A stretch of DNA of 64,000 nt from Turritopsis dohrnii. Its lineage: Eukaryota; Cnidaria; Hydrozoa; Anthoathecata; Oceaniidae. The stretch covers positions 186,001 to 250,000 of the forward strand of contig BQMF02000435.1 of assembly GCA_027922465.2 (NCBI GenBank), given 5' to 3'. The position numbers and the translations under genes were made by a program. The notes beneath the pieces were generated by a model that did no database searches, was not told the DNA's origin, and worked only from the letters and a program-made list of their open reading frames with translations. Shown in pieces: positions 20,774 through 31,660 of this stretch (the first letter of the stretch is position 1; the number at the start of each line of letters is the position of its first letter).

Positions 20774-21068
20774 CAGTGGCAGATCAAGAAGTACGTGAAG
20801 GGGATTTACTTTTGCGTGGACTTATTTTTGCGAGGCACGTGGATTTTTTTCCGAATCGTTTATGTCTTGACGTTTTGCGTGGATTCATAAAGTTAATCGA
20901 CGCAAAAAAAACCCCCTTAAGATAAGTCGCAACTTGTGCAAGAGAGTGTTAACAATTCAAACATAAAAGAAAAACATTCAAACAATTCCATTGGTAATAT
21001 AAACCGAAGTGACAAATTATGTTAATGCGCTTCTCCACAAGTTCGCCTGCCCTCTAGATCCGCCACTG
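20774..21068. mobile_element. MITE candidate, hAT-like ends
   Basis: Termini CAGTGGCAGATCAAG on the left and CTAGATCCGCCACTG on the right form an imperfect inverted repeat around 295 bp. CAGTGGCGGATC is a common hAT-type terminus in animals. I could not find an 8-bp duplication. Confidence 0.5.
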
Positions 21069-21384
21069 ACTGCATATTATCATTTGAATCTTTTCATGGA
21101 GTTTATAGAAAAAGCAATCGTGCACGAAAAGACAAAAATAAACTTTGTTAGGATCCGATTACAATGTTCTTTTCAAACATGTTATATTCTGTCCTAGCAT
21201 GTTACACTCCAAATCTTCAAAGTATGTGTATGTATATTGGTTTGATTCCAATTATTATTCCTGACATTGAATATATCCCAAACATAATCATTGTGCCTGC
21301 ATCGAGCGGTTTGCAGTAGAAAAAATTCCAATGTGAATTTAACACTAATCAGTCCCACACAGTGGTAACTTGATCGAGCATTAT

Positions 21385-21560
21385 ACAGTGACTAATAATT
21401 TGATACAGTCTGGAATTCACCAAGTTACTCCCTTCTTTGATTTATTAAACGTTAATCTCAACCACTTTTCAATTCACTGTCACATTACGGAGCCAGAAAA
21501 ACAGTTTTATTAAACATTATCGTTCACCAATATCTTGTGCATGATGTTTATACTTTCAGT
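21385..21560 (+). repeat. Dispersed repeat, copy 2 (copy 1 8415-8575)
   Basis: Same ordered blocks as copy 1, similar by eye over most of its length. It directly precedes a LINE fragment. Confidence 0.7.
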
Positions 21561-21599
21561 TATTATATCGGAATGAAGACAGTTTGGGTCCATTAAGTC

Positions 21600-22300
21600 A
21601 CAAGTATTGTCTTTTCCTCCTGACACTGATGTCTCTAGTGATTCTAGTAATGTTACCTGTGATTCCAATCTTAGTGATGATCTCAAATCTCTCCTCTCTG
21701 ATTTTAACAAAGTTGTTACTGGTATTGAGACCAGCGATGACGATGATGATTGTGAAATCCAATTCCAATCTAACAGCTGCAGTTATGTTAACTGCAGTGA
21801 ATTTAACTCAATTTCCTCAAAAACACCCACTAACTTTTTCTATGTCATTGAATCGTGTTCCTGAACTAGATCATGATTACAAATTTCCGGGTTACTGGAA
21901 ATTTTCAACTTCTACTGAATCTTCTGTTGGAGGCGTATCCTTATACGTCTCTGATTTGTTTTCATGTAAACCTAGGAATGACCTCAGTCGTTCCTTTTAT
22001 CAAGCTAGCAATCTTGAAGCCGTTTTTGTTGAGATTGACCTGCCAAAATCCACCAATATCATTGTTGATCTCTCTATTTCATAACAAAAAAGTTGATTCT
22101 TTTGGTAAAAACTATTTCCTCAGCAAAACTTGATAGACACACTTTAAAGTTTTATTTTTGTAAAATGTATCTTTTTGTGACAAAAAGCTTTTTTATTGCA
22201 AATATTTTGTTCACAATAAATTCTGTTGTTCCTCTGTTCCCAAAAGTAAAAAGAAATGCATTGTTGAGAAATTCTTCTATCAACTACCTTCTATTGTAAA
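21600..22300 (+). pseudogene. LINE fragment: AP-endonuclease part of ORF2
   Basis: Around 21840-22080 the plus strand encodes GGVSLYVSDLFSCKPRNDL, EAVFVEIDLPKSTNIIV and nearby blocks typical of the apurinic-endonuclease domain of Jockey/CR1-like LINEs. A Ser/Asp-rich stretch precedes it (SSDSSNVTCDSNLSDDL). Frames shift, and no RT follows. Confidence 0.5.
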
Positions 22301-23592
22301 AATACGTTCCGGTAGTTTCAATCACAAAAGAAACAACAAAGAAAATCTAAGTTCTAGTAAAATTTCTATAAACAATCGTGAAAATCTTTATCTATTATTT
22401 ACGAGCCGATACATTTTTGGTGGACACACTGTATAACGTAGTTCAATACATTCCATTCACACTCAATTAGTTTTCTTTTGTTTATTTCCCTTATCCCATT
22501 AGTGCAACAATACAGGCTTGCATTATAACACTCCTTACGTCAGGACGAAAGAATTCGAGTTAATATTTTTTTTACATTTCGAAAAGTATGCATTAGATTG
22601 GGCGTAAACTGGCGTAAATTGCATCGATTGCGCCCTTGCGTGTGTTTGGCAAAAACAATTTGCTTAACCCTTAAAAAATCCTTAGTCCGCCCCTGTTAAA
22701 GTGCCGGAAAGTTTTATTAAATATGAAAATATGCCGTCGTGAAAGAAACGGTACGGTGTCTGCAAATATTTACCGTCTCTTTAGCTACGCCGTTGACATT
22801 AAAAAAAAAGCATATGTACCTTTTTCTCCAAACAGTAAGAACTTCTGTTTAGGAAAGACTGACCACAGCAGAATCATTTCAAGATAATGGCAAATTACTA
22901 CTGCGAATTTTCTTTTTCATCTTCAGCTTTGGAAGTGTGTATTATCATTTATGATGTTAAATTCATTTAATACTGATTGAAGATCCTTTCGGATCTTTTT
23001 GTATCTTTAGATCAGGGGTATGTTAAAGCGTCACTTTGAACACTATTCTGCGTTTAGCTAGGATAAAATACAAGTCAAACAGAAGTTTGCACGATTTATT
23101 TCACGGCGAAAAAAAACAATCACACACATTCCTGAAATTCCTGACAACACACATAGAACATAGCGAAATCTATCGCTCTGCACCAACTACGCTTTGACAT
23201 ATCCCTGATTAGATCAATATTGAAGGCGCTGGATTAAGAGGGTCGCCCTATTTGCAAATTGCTCGCGTTAATAGCAGCACTAAAGTCCTGACTTACCACA
23301 AGACGTTGACATTTAGCAAAGTCAGCAAACTAATCTAAAGGAAATACCAAATGACCACGTTAATCAAAATGTTTTACAAGTAAACAAACACTTTATAAAT
23401 TTTGTACTTTCCCTGGATTTGTCATATGATGTTTGAAAAGCAATAAACATAACAATGATAATTTTTTGCTCATTTCTGCTTCGAAGAAACAAGTAAAGGA
23501 ACGTAAAGAGAAAGTAAAAAGGATCTTACTTATGATATTCGTGTATTTTCTTACACTGACAAAAATACAACCAAATCACGAAGTAAATAGTC
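22301..23592. other. No feature recognised
   Basis: AT-rich intergenic sequence. A short TTAGTCCGCCCCTG end at about 22682 resembles MITE termini, but I could not find its partner. Confidence 0.5.
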
Positions 23593-23844
23593 ATGACCAG
23601 TATTTTAGCGACTGGATTGTCAGCTGTTATCGGATTTGATGTTGTTATTAGTGACCAGGATGACATGATTGCTGAAAAGCTAGATTTATTAAATGTTACC
23701 GATAAATTCACAAAAGATAATGAACAGAACGGGAAACAATCATCTGGAATACAACAACCTCTAACAATGTCTGACCTGCACAAATCCTCTTTTATATGGA
23801 AATCACAAAAAAGAAGTCTTGTAGACAAAACAGAAAAGGAGTGA
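23593..23844 (+). CDS. 83-codon ORF in frame upstream of the ubiquitin-ADP-ribosyltransferase ORF
   Basis: ATG 23593 to TGA 23842-23844. The N-terminus is mildly hydrophobic (ILATGLSAVIGFDVVI); the rest is acidic and polar, with a basic end. No family is recognised. Only AGT separates its stop from the ATG of the next ORF, and the two are in the same frame, so the whole of 23593-24849 is one frame broken by a single TGA. It may be an N-terminal extension lost to a nonsense mutation, a readthrough product, an upstream ORF or chance. Confidence 0.4.
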   Translation: MTSILATGLSAVIGFDVVISDQDDMIAEKLDLLNVTDKFTKDNEQNGKQSSGIQQPLTMSDLHKSSFIWKSQKRSLVDKTEKE

Positions 23845-23847
23845 AGT

Positions 23848-24849
23848 ATGCAATTCTTTATAAAAACATTATCAGGAAAGACAATTGCATTGGAGGCTGG
23901 CTCTACCTTCACAATTGAAGATGTAAAATATGAAATTCAGTGCCTTGAGGGTGTTCCTATAGATGAGCAACAGCTGATTTTTGCTGGAAAACAATTGGAT
24001 AACAATCGATTGATTTCTGATTACAATATCACGAATAATTCTACATTGGATCTAGTTTTAAGACTTCGCGGCGGATGGGATGAGATGGAAATGAAGATAT
24101 TTGTAAAAACTGTGACAGGAAAAACAATCTCGATTGGCTGTAATGCGAGCACAAAAATTGATTACATCAAAGCCCAAATCCAAGACCTAGAACGTACACA
24201 CTCTGATTTGCAACAACTGATGATTGATGGAAAGGTACTGGTAAACTCGCGAACGTTGTCAGACTACAATATACAACACGAATCCACACTTTATCTATTA
24301 ATTCGAAGAACAGAAACTAATTTAGTGGCAGTTGATCCAATTGACTTGGATCCTCGTTTTGATTTCCAATATCCAGATAAAGCTACATCAAAAGAACAAG
24401 AGTATAAAAGAGGTGGCAGAAAATTGCAACGACCACTTGGCTATCAAAAGTTTGCAATTAAAGTCCTTGGAAAATATGATGATGATGTATGGCTTGGTGT
24501 GTCTGCTTCGGTCGATCGCACTTATGACGTAGAAGGAGAATGGCCAGTCTCATACCATGGTACAGATCGAAAGTTTGCAGATTCAATAGCAGCTAATGGC
24601 TTCGAGCTGAAAAGAGGAAAAAACTTTAAATTTGGACGAGGAATATATTCAACTCCAACACCAGCTGTTGCAGAGAGGTATGCTACGATATTTGAATATA
24701 AAGGTGAGAAGTATAAGTCAATTTTCATGAACAGAGTCAATCCAGATTACACAAGAGAAGTTGAAGAACCTGGAGTTGGAACATATTACGTCACATGTGA
24801 TGACGCACAGATTCGCCCCTACGCAATCTTGATAAAGAAAGTGAGTTAA
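23848..24849 (+). CDS. Ubiquitin-ubiquitin-like-PARP-like ADP-ribosyltransferase fusion protein
   Basis: 333 codons, one exon, no lesions. Residues 1-76 align to ubiquitin without gaps and end LRLRGG. K6, K11, K27, K48, L43 and I44 are kept; K29, K33 and K63 are lost and R42 is Q. Residues 82-154 are a second ubiquitin-like domain ([12 protein letters not shown]...[11 protein letters not shown]) with M at position 44, Q at 42, and no terminal GG. Residues ~185-333 look like a PARP-type ADP-ribosyltransferase: H237 in SYHGT, GFELKRG, Y267 in [14 protein letters not shown], and a final VTCDDAQI segment in which T312 sits where poly-ADP-ribosylating enzymes have Glu. H-Y-non-E triads are typical of mono-ADP-ribosyltransferases. 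I infer a protein coupling ubiquitin binding or transfer to ADP-ribosylation; the substrate is unknown. The RGG-W junction could be cut by deubiquitinases. Intronless in a window of split genes, it could be a retrocopy or a transferred gene. Confidence 0.85.
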   Translation: MQFFIKTLSGKTIALEAGSTFTIEDVKYEIQCLEGVPIDEQQLIFAGKQLDNNRLISDYNITNNSTLDLVLRLRGGWDEMEMKIFVKTVTGKTISIGCNASTKIDYIKAQIQDLERTHSDLQQLMIDGKVLVNSRTLSDYNIQHESTLYLLIRRTETNLVAVDPIDLDPRFDFQYPDKATSKEQEYKRGGRKLQRPLGYQKFAIKVLGKYDDDVWLGVSASVDRTYDVEGEWPVSYHGTDRKFADSIAANGFELKRGKNFKFGRGIYSTPTPAVAERYATIFEYKGEKYKSIFMNRVNPDYTREVEEPGVGTYYVTCDDAQIRPYAILIKKVS

Positions 24850-25311
24850 GTTGTATCTCACATATTGACAAGGTGATATTTGTACAGACTGATTTAGAGG
24901 ATGAAGACTTTACAAAAGAATTTTTTTTTTACTTACTGGAAAAAAATATGATTAATCTGTCATCTATGTAGGGTGTTTGTTAATTAAGTAGCAATCCAAC
25001 TAAAAGTTAGGTTGCAGATATATTACCCATATTTCGTATGCGCTCATTTTTCCTTGTAGTCGACTAAAAAGCAACTAGTACTGAGTTGATTTCTGAGAAA
25101 CTTTTAGAGTGAAATTTAGCAACTATGAAAACTTTTGAAAGAACACTTCCTCATTAAGTAAAAGTCAACAATCTTTCGTACATTTTGATTATATTTGATC
25201 AGGGATATGTAAAGGCGTTTGATTCTTCCTTGGTATGTGTGGATTACTTTCTGTTATATCTTGAAAATATAATGCTGATAAGTATGTTAATCTGTGTGTC
25301 ATGTGCCATAA
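24850..25311. other. No feature recognised
   Basis: AT-rich 3' flank of the fusion gene. No gene or clear repeat seen. Confidence 0.5.
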
Positions 25312-25676
25312 AGCCTAGTTCAGACCTATTGATTATGACGATTACAAAGAGTAAAAAATATATCAATTGTCGCAATCGCCAATCACCAGGTCTGATACTT
25401 TTTTTAATCGTTGTAATCGTGGTAATCGTCAGGTCTGAACCAGTCTTAAAATATCAAAATATTTTGATATCAAAAATATTTTATCAAAGTATTTTGATTT
25501 CTGAGAAACTTTTTTGAGAAATATTTTATCAAAATATTTTGATATTTTGTCGTCGTAAACACCAGGTGTTTATGACGATTACGACGATCACAAGAGTGTT
25601 CACATTAGACGATTACGACGACTACGACGATTACACTAAATTTAAATCGTCGTAATCGTCAGATCTGAACCAGGCT
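25312..25676. mobile_element. MITE, PIF/Harbinger-type, 365 bp, TSD TAA
   Basis: Ends AGCCTAGTTCAGACC and GATCTGAACCAGGCT, flanked by TAA at 25309-25311 and 25677-25679. The interior has ACGATTACGACGAT repeats and nested palindromes around CAAAATATTTTG (about 25445-25545). A shorter relative with the same ends lies at 54525-54679. Confidence 0.85.
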
Positions 25677-25827
25677 TAATTACTAATAAAATACTTGAGT
25701 GTTCACCTGAAGATAACGAGGATTACGACGATTAAAATTTAGTGTAATTGTCACAGAGATGTGCATAACATCACGAAACTAATAATTATAGAAACGAGTG
25801 AGCAGCGACGTACAAAACAACTAGAAA

Positions 25828-27640
25828 ATGGCGGAAACACAGACCAATGTATTGAAAAGATTAAATTTCGCATTTTCACGAGGTACATTTCCCTCTATTT
25901 GCTTGAAGCCACAGCAAGTTAAATGTTTAGATTTTTTGCTGAAAGGTTTGGATGTTATTGCAGTCCTACCGACAGGGTTTGGCAAATCTTTGATATTTCA
26001 GTTGCTGCTTTATTTGCTACCCATCAAACATACGAGAAATATTGTTTTAGTGGTGTGCCCTCTTTCTTCGATTATCGAAGACCAGGTTAAAGTAGTTGGT
26101 TAAATGGGACTCACTGCTGCTGTCTTGCATACAGAAAATCACTTATTTTCTAAAAGTGAAAAGTTATTTCCAACAGCATCCTCATCATCTGAAGAAAATG
26201 ATGTTGATAAGGTTGCAAGCATTCAAGATAACAATCCTGTAGTGGCCGGGAGAGTTGACATGTTATTTGCACATCCTGAGGCTTTGCTTAGCAAGGAAGG
26301 AAGAAAGTTGATGAGTTCTGACGTAATATCAAAAAAATGTTGTTGCTTTTGTTGTGTAGATGAAGCCCATTGTGTTGAAATATGGTAAGAAAATACTCAA
26401 AGTTATTTTGATAAAATAGCTGCTCTACTTGTTTACATATTCATCTCAAAATAAGAGTTTGCCATAAATGCATGCATACATACTGACATACTTTATGTAC
26501 ATTACATTTATATATACATACTAAACACTGGTTTCTACCAGATATAGTAATAGCGTTCCTTTACAGAATGATAATACATTTTTTTAAAAACTGTTACTGA
26601 TCTACAGACAAAATTCATTGATCCGACATGTTTGAACGGGTTTTAGAGTTTAAAACAGGAATATATATGTTATATATTTTGCTGAATCTCTAGGAAAAAG
26701 CCTAGTAATCTCGCAGCGTGATCAATGAATGATACTGTAACACCGACATTACAATCACTGTGTGTTTTATATATAATATCAATAACTAAACATGTTTAGA
26801 AAGTGTAAACTAAATACATATTACTGAATAAACAGTGGGATTTATTATGTATTACAAATTATACATGTATATTCTTTCATAGGGGTGACAATTTCAGGAT
26901 TTCAAGGATTTCAAGAATTTGTCGTGTGTTAGGGCATTTTTCCCACTTACTCCAATATTAGTTCTTACTGTAACAGCTACAGTTGACATAATAAAATCTA
27001 TCAAAAGCAAATTTATGTATGAGCAAATGCAGGACCATTAGTGTCAGTCCTAACCGCCAGAACATTTCTTTGGAGAAGAGAATACGAGGAGGCAATTCAA
27101 TTGGATTTGTAGGATATGAGCAAATCTTATCATCATTGGCAGAGAAATTGTTAGTTCAGAAACAAAACGTTCCAATGACAATAATCTACATGAAACTGAA
27201 ATATTGCGGATTTGCATATTCATAATTTGAAAAAATTTTAAAGGAAAATCAGTATGTTGGTGAGGAAAAAAGAAGATTCAAAAATCCATGTTACATTCGC
27301 AATTACTGCTCTTGGTATGGGTGATGATTCCCCTTATGTCACTTCAGTCATACACATCTCTCCACCATCAAGTATTGAAGCGTATATGCAGGAAATTGGC
27401 CGTGCAGGGAGGGGAAACATTTCTGCGAGTGCAATATTGTATTATAATAATTCAGATATTGCTGCAAATAAAATAAATATTCAGCAACTGATGGAAGCTT
27501 ACTGTAGAGTCAATACTTGTTTAAGGAATATCTTACTGAATCACTTTGGATTTAAGAATGTTTTACAAGACCGTTGTTGCATATATTGTGGTGAAGCTAA
27601 TTCATTAGATGTAGTTCCACATTGTTCCATAATTGTTTGT
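25828..27640 (+). pseudogene. RecQ-like DNA helicase, decayed
   Basis: Exon 1 (25828 to about 26386) starts MAETQTNVLKRL and holds LKPQQVKCLDFLLKGLDVIA, Walker A LPTGFGKS, VVCPLSSIIEDQV and the DEAH box VDEAHC, ending EIW|GTAAGA. A TAA at 26101-26103 lies in frame. The next exon (about 26881) starts GDNF and, after a frameshift, has LVLTVTAT. After further breaks, 27254-27600 gives helicase domain 2: KIHVTFAITALGMG, VIHISPPSSIEAYMQEIGRA and GRGN, then the cysteine-rich C-terminus (CCIYCG). RecQ enzymes unwind DNA 3' to 5'. A LINE directly follows and probably truncated the gene. Confidence 0.72.
26389..26880 (+). other. Intron of the RecQ-like gene
   Basis: Bounded by TG|GTAAGA and TTTCATAG|GGGTGAC. 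AT-rich, no gene seen. Confidence 0.55.
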
Positions 27641-29951
27641 CTTATCAGACAAAGCAAAACTAACCATTACACAAGTTACTTTAATCATAATCGCAATAAC
27701 ATGCAAAAGGTCTGGTCTGGTGTTCGTGACCTTATCTCCCTTAAATCTAACAGCTCTAGTTCACCGATATTTCTTACTATAGGAGATACAGTGACCTCCA
27801 AGCCTGAAGCAGTAGCTGATTGTCTTAATGACTTTTTCACCAATATTGCTGAGAAAATTAGGTCGGAGATGCCTCCTGCCAATAACCATTTCTCGAGATT
27901 TTTGAAGCTCCTTTGTGATTTCCCCTACTACCTCTGATGAAGTCATTGAAATTATTAACTCCTTTTCAGAATTTAAATCCACAGGTCCTAACAGTGTTCC
28001 TGTTAAGATACTAGATCTACTCAAACACAACATTGCAAACCCAATTTCAATACTGATTAACAGATCTTTTGAGGAGGGGGTTTTCCCGTCTGCCATAAAG
28101 GTCTCTAAAGTTGTACCAGTTTTTAAAAATAAGGGATCTCCTCTTGAGACCTCCAATTATCGTCCTATATCTTTATTATCCAACATTGAGAAAATCTATG
28201 AGAAGATTATGCATAAACAACTCATGGGTTTTCTTTTATTTATTTGGTATATGCTTTCCAGGAGGGGTTGAGGTTGGAGGCTCTGGAAGTATTTGACACT
28301 CTCATGAGTGACACAAACCCAATCAACGGCCTGTGCTCTTCTGGATGACCTCCTGCAACACCCGATGTATCATCTACCCAATTTCCCTCACATGGCATGG
28401 GTCGACCCGACGCTATAGTACATTTACTCGCGCATGGTGAATCGCCACCAAGGGGAATTGAACCCGATCTCTCGCATGAATTACGAGAGCGATAACCACT
28501 ATACTACGACGCCTTAATGAATTTGAGCAAATCTATACCAGCCACTTTGGCTTCCGTAAATCGCATTCCACAAAAAATACTCTAATTAATATTGTTGAAC
28601 GTATTAGAGTAAGACAAAGGTGATTTTGCCTGTGGTGTGTTTGTCGATCTTCAAAAGGCCTTCGACACAGTGGATCACGAAATTCTTCTTGCTAAATTGG
28701 AACACTATAGCATTAGGAGGACTGCAAATCTGTGGTTTAAGTCGTATCTTTCTAATAGATTCCAGTTTGTTGTTATCTCTAACTCTAAATCCAAAATTAA
28801 ACTTGTATTACATGGGGTTCCTCAGGGCTCAGTTTGGGGCCTCTGTTGTTATTGTTGTATATTAATGATCTGCATTTTTGTATCAAAACCTCAGAAACCT
28901 ATCACTTTGCAGACGACACACATCTACTTAACTTTTCCAAATCTGTTGAATCCCTTTGTGGGAGGGTAAATGCTTATCTCAGAGTGTTAGTAATCTGGCT
29001 AAATGCCAATAGGATATCACTTAATGCGGATAAAACTGAATTTGTTATTTTTCGGTCTCCCTGGAAAAGGCTTGAAATCTTACCTCGTTTAAAACTCGCA
29101 GGTCGAATTGTAACTCCAAGCAAAAGTGTTAAATATTTAGGTGTTCACCTTGATGAGCATCTAAACCGGAAGGTCCATACTGCATCTGTTGCACTTAAAC
29201 TTCGTAGGGCTAAAGGGGCTCTCTCTAAACTTCGACACTTTGTCTCCACCAAAATTCTTGTTAACATTTATCATGCAATCTTCGCATCTCACACGAGATA
29301 TGCCTGTCAAATTTGGGGATTGTGTGATAACTCTGTAACTCGCAGAATTCTCACACTCCAAAATACCGCCTTAAGGCTAATTACCTTTAACGGCCCTAGA
29401 GCATCTGCCACACCCTTATTTGCCTAGTTGCGCATGTTCATAAATACCTTAATGGCGATTTGCCAACAGATACTCTCAACACTCTTGAGTTTAACAAAAC
29501 AAATCACTCAATTGGAACTAGAGGTAACCTTGTTAACTTACTTAACCGCCAAAATGTTAATACCAATAATTTTGGCCTACACTCTTTCACTCGAATCTCT
29601 ACCAATCTATGGAATAACGTACAGGAAAGTTTTACTGAACTAAGGCTTGCTGAACTTTCTAACTCTAAACTAAAGTCTATTCTGAATAGATATTTCCTTA
29701 ACAACTATATGGAGCAGCACTAATTTTTTTGTTTATTTTGAATAGTATATCCTGGCACATCTTGTATGTAGAATTATTAGTAGCGTCCTCTCTGGACAGT
29801 AGTTATATTTTTTGTTCTGGTTTTTCTTTTCTTCTGTTAATTTCTGACTTTTTATTTCTATATTAGCTTGCACCTATTGTAATAGTTTTTAACTAGATGG
29901 TGTCCCTTTAGCGGTAAATATGTTTTCAATTTCAATTTCAATTTCAATTTC
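27640..29951 (+). mobile_element. Jockey/CR1-like LINE, 5'-truncated and decayed
   Basis: The reverse transcriptase is readable in several frames: VADCLNDFFTNIAEKI, STGPNSVPVKIL, SNYRPISLLSNIEKIYEKIM, then a SINE (28228-28513), HFGFRKSHST, FVDLQKAFDTVDHEILLAKL, VPQGSVWG..., FADDTH, LNADKTEFVIF, KYLGVHLDEHL and RYACQIWG. The 3' UTR ends in (TTTCAA)n at about 29924-29951, like CR1/L2-type LINE tails. No endonuclease domain is left at the 5' end. Confidence 0.85.
28228..28513 (-). mobile_element. tRNA-derived SINE inside the LINE
   Basis: Splits the LINE RT between KIMHKQLM and the YTSHFGF block. Its head (minus 28513-28442) is tRNA-like: GTAGTATAGTGGTTA (box A) and ATCGGGTTCAATTCCCC (box B), with a CTCGT...GCGAG arm. 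Exact ends and target duplication are not fixed. Confidence 0.6.
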
Positions 29952-31660
29952 CTTCAGACATTCTTCTATCCTTTGATACAAATGTATGGAAGCCGAGAAG
30001 GGTCAAGCCATGAATATATTATCAAATCCAGGAATATATTTCAAAATCGAGAAATATTTTTCAAATCCAGAAATGTATTTCAAAATCGAGAAACATGTTT
30101 TACAATCTAGAAATATTTTTTAAAATCGAGAAATTTTTTACTGGTAAATTCATTTACCGACAAACAAGCGAAAACAATCTAATTAAAGATGGTTGCACCC
30201 GCAAGCATGAATTGCACCTCCTGTGGTAAAAAAATAGGATCTTCTAACCTATTCTGCATGTATTGTGGTAGAAAAAAAGAAAAAAACGATGAACACTCCA
30301 AAAATGATGAACCTCTGCTGGCTTTAATGGACTTTCAAAAAATGAAAACTGAAGAAAGAACTTCAAGGTTTGTTGGTAAAAGAAGAAAGAAGGACAGCCC
30401 CTCTCCTCCTCCTCCACCTCCTTCCTCCCATTCTGCATATGGTCATAAATCGAAAGTGAAGGGTTTCATGAACAAGAAATCCACGGAGACTGCACTCATT
30501 AATGTTGGTATTATCAGAGAACGTGAAAACACTGGGCAATTACAAATAGTTAGAGGAAGCAAGCTACCTCTACAGGTTTCAAGAAAAGCCAATGCCAACA
30601 CAATATTGAATCTCGCTTTAAAGAAACATGCTAATCAGGACCAGTTTTTTTATTGGATTGGAAGAGTACATACTGCTTTACCCAGACCAAAAGTTGGTAG
30701 AGACTATACCAGGGTCTGATTTACCATTTACACTTGAAAGATACAAAAAAGACCTTGGCAAACCATACTCCAAAATTGATTTGTACATTTGTAAAAAGCA
30801 TGACTTGGATGCAAGAAAACTGAGTGTTTTGAAGTATCAGCTGCAAGCTCCATTAGCAGAAGACCCACAGCATTTTAATGACAGTGGTAATGAGCATGAG
30901 TTAGGACAGTTATTCAAAGAAACAGATTTCCTTGATCCAAATTCATTACTACTAAACAGTTGTTTCGATATAGGTGCTAATGATGATAACTCTCCTGTAA
31001 CTTCTGTGCTTTCAAAACAAAATATACAAAGCAAAGATACTGTTACACCATCATGCTCTGCAAATTTGACAAACTTAAAAAGCATTGATATTAATTGTGG
31101 TATGTGCCCAATTTGTAACAAAAAGTTTCCATTTGCTGATGACTGTTTGCAGAAAAAGCAAAAATCAATTATCTATTCTATAGATAATGAAGAGGATCCT
31201 TTTGATGAAAGCGATTCCATTGACCCTGTTGTTGAAGATGAAAATACTACTAGCAATATAGACACTAACATAGAATTTAATATGAAACAACTTCAAGCAG
31301 TTTTAAAAAAATGCCATATAGAAAATGGTGAAATTCTTTTAAATGTACGACGTCATTATGAATTTGAAGACTTCATGAAATTTTTGGGAAAACTTGGAAT
31401 AAGAATAAGATTGATAAAACTTATAGAATCGCTTACATTGGTGAGCCCGCAATAGACACTGGTGGAGTTTCAAGGGAATTTTATTCAGGTATACAAAAAC
31501 ATATGTATGTTTTTTTTGTTAGTGTATTAAAAATTTAAATAACCTTGTTTTCATGTTATTCTAACTTCTTTATTTCTATTTAGTTTTTTTTTTCATTTCT
31601 TTTTGTACAGTATTATTGCTTTTTGATTTAGAAGCAATAAAGTCAATCAAGCAAATTTAT

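Noticed and set aside
27930..27955. Hammerhead core CTGATGAAG on the plus strand
   Set aside because: It is part of the LINE RT coding sequence (SDEVIEII), and no stem II can form.
28442..28513. Functional tRNA gene on the minus strand
   Set aside because: Box A and B are present and a UUC triplet can be placed in the loop, but U33 is missing, the acceptor stem does not pair well, and it sits at the head of a SINE in a LINE.
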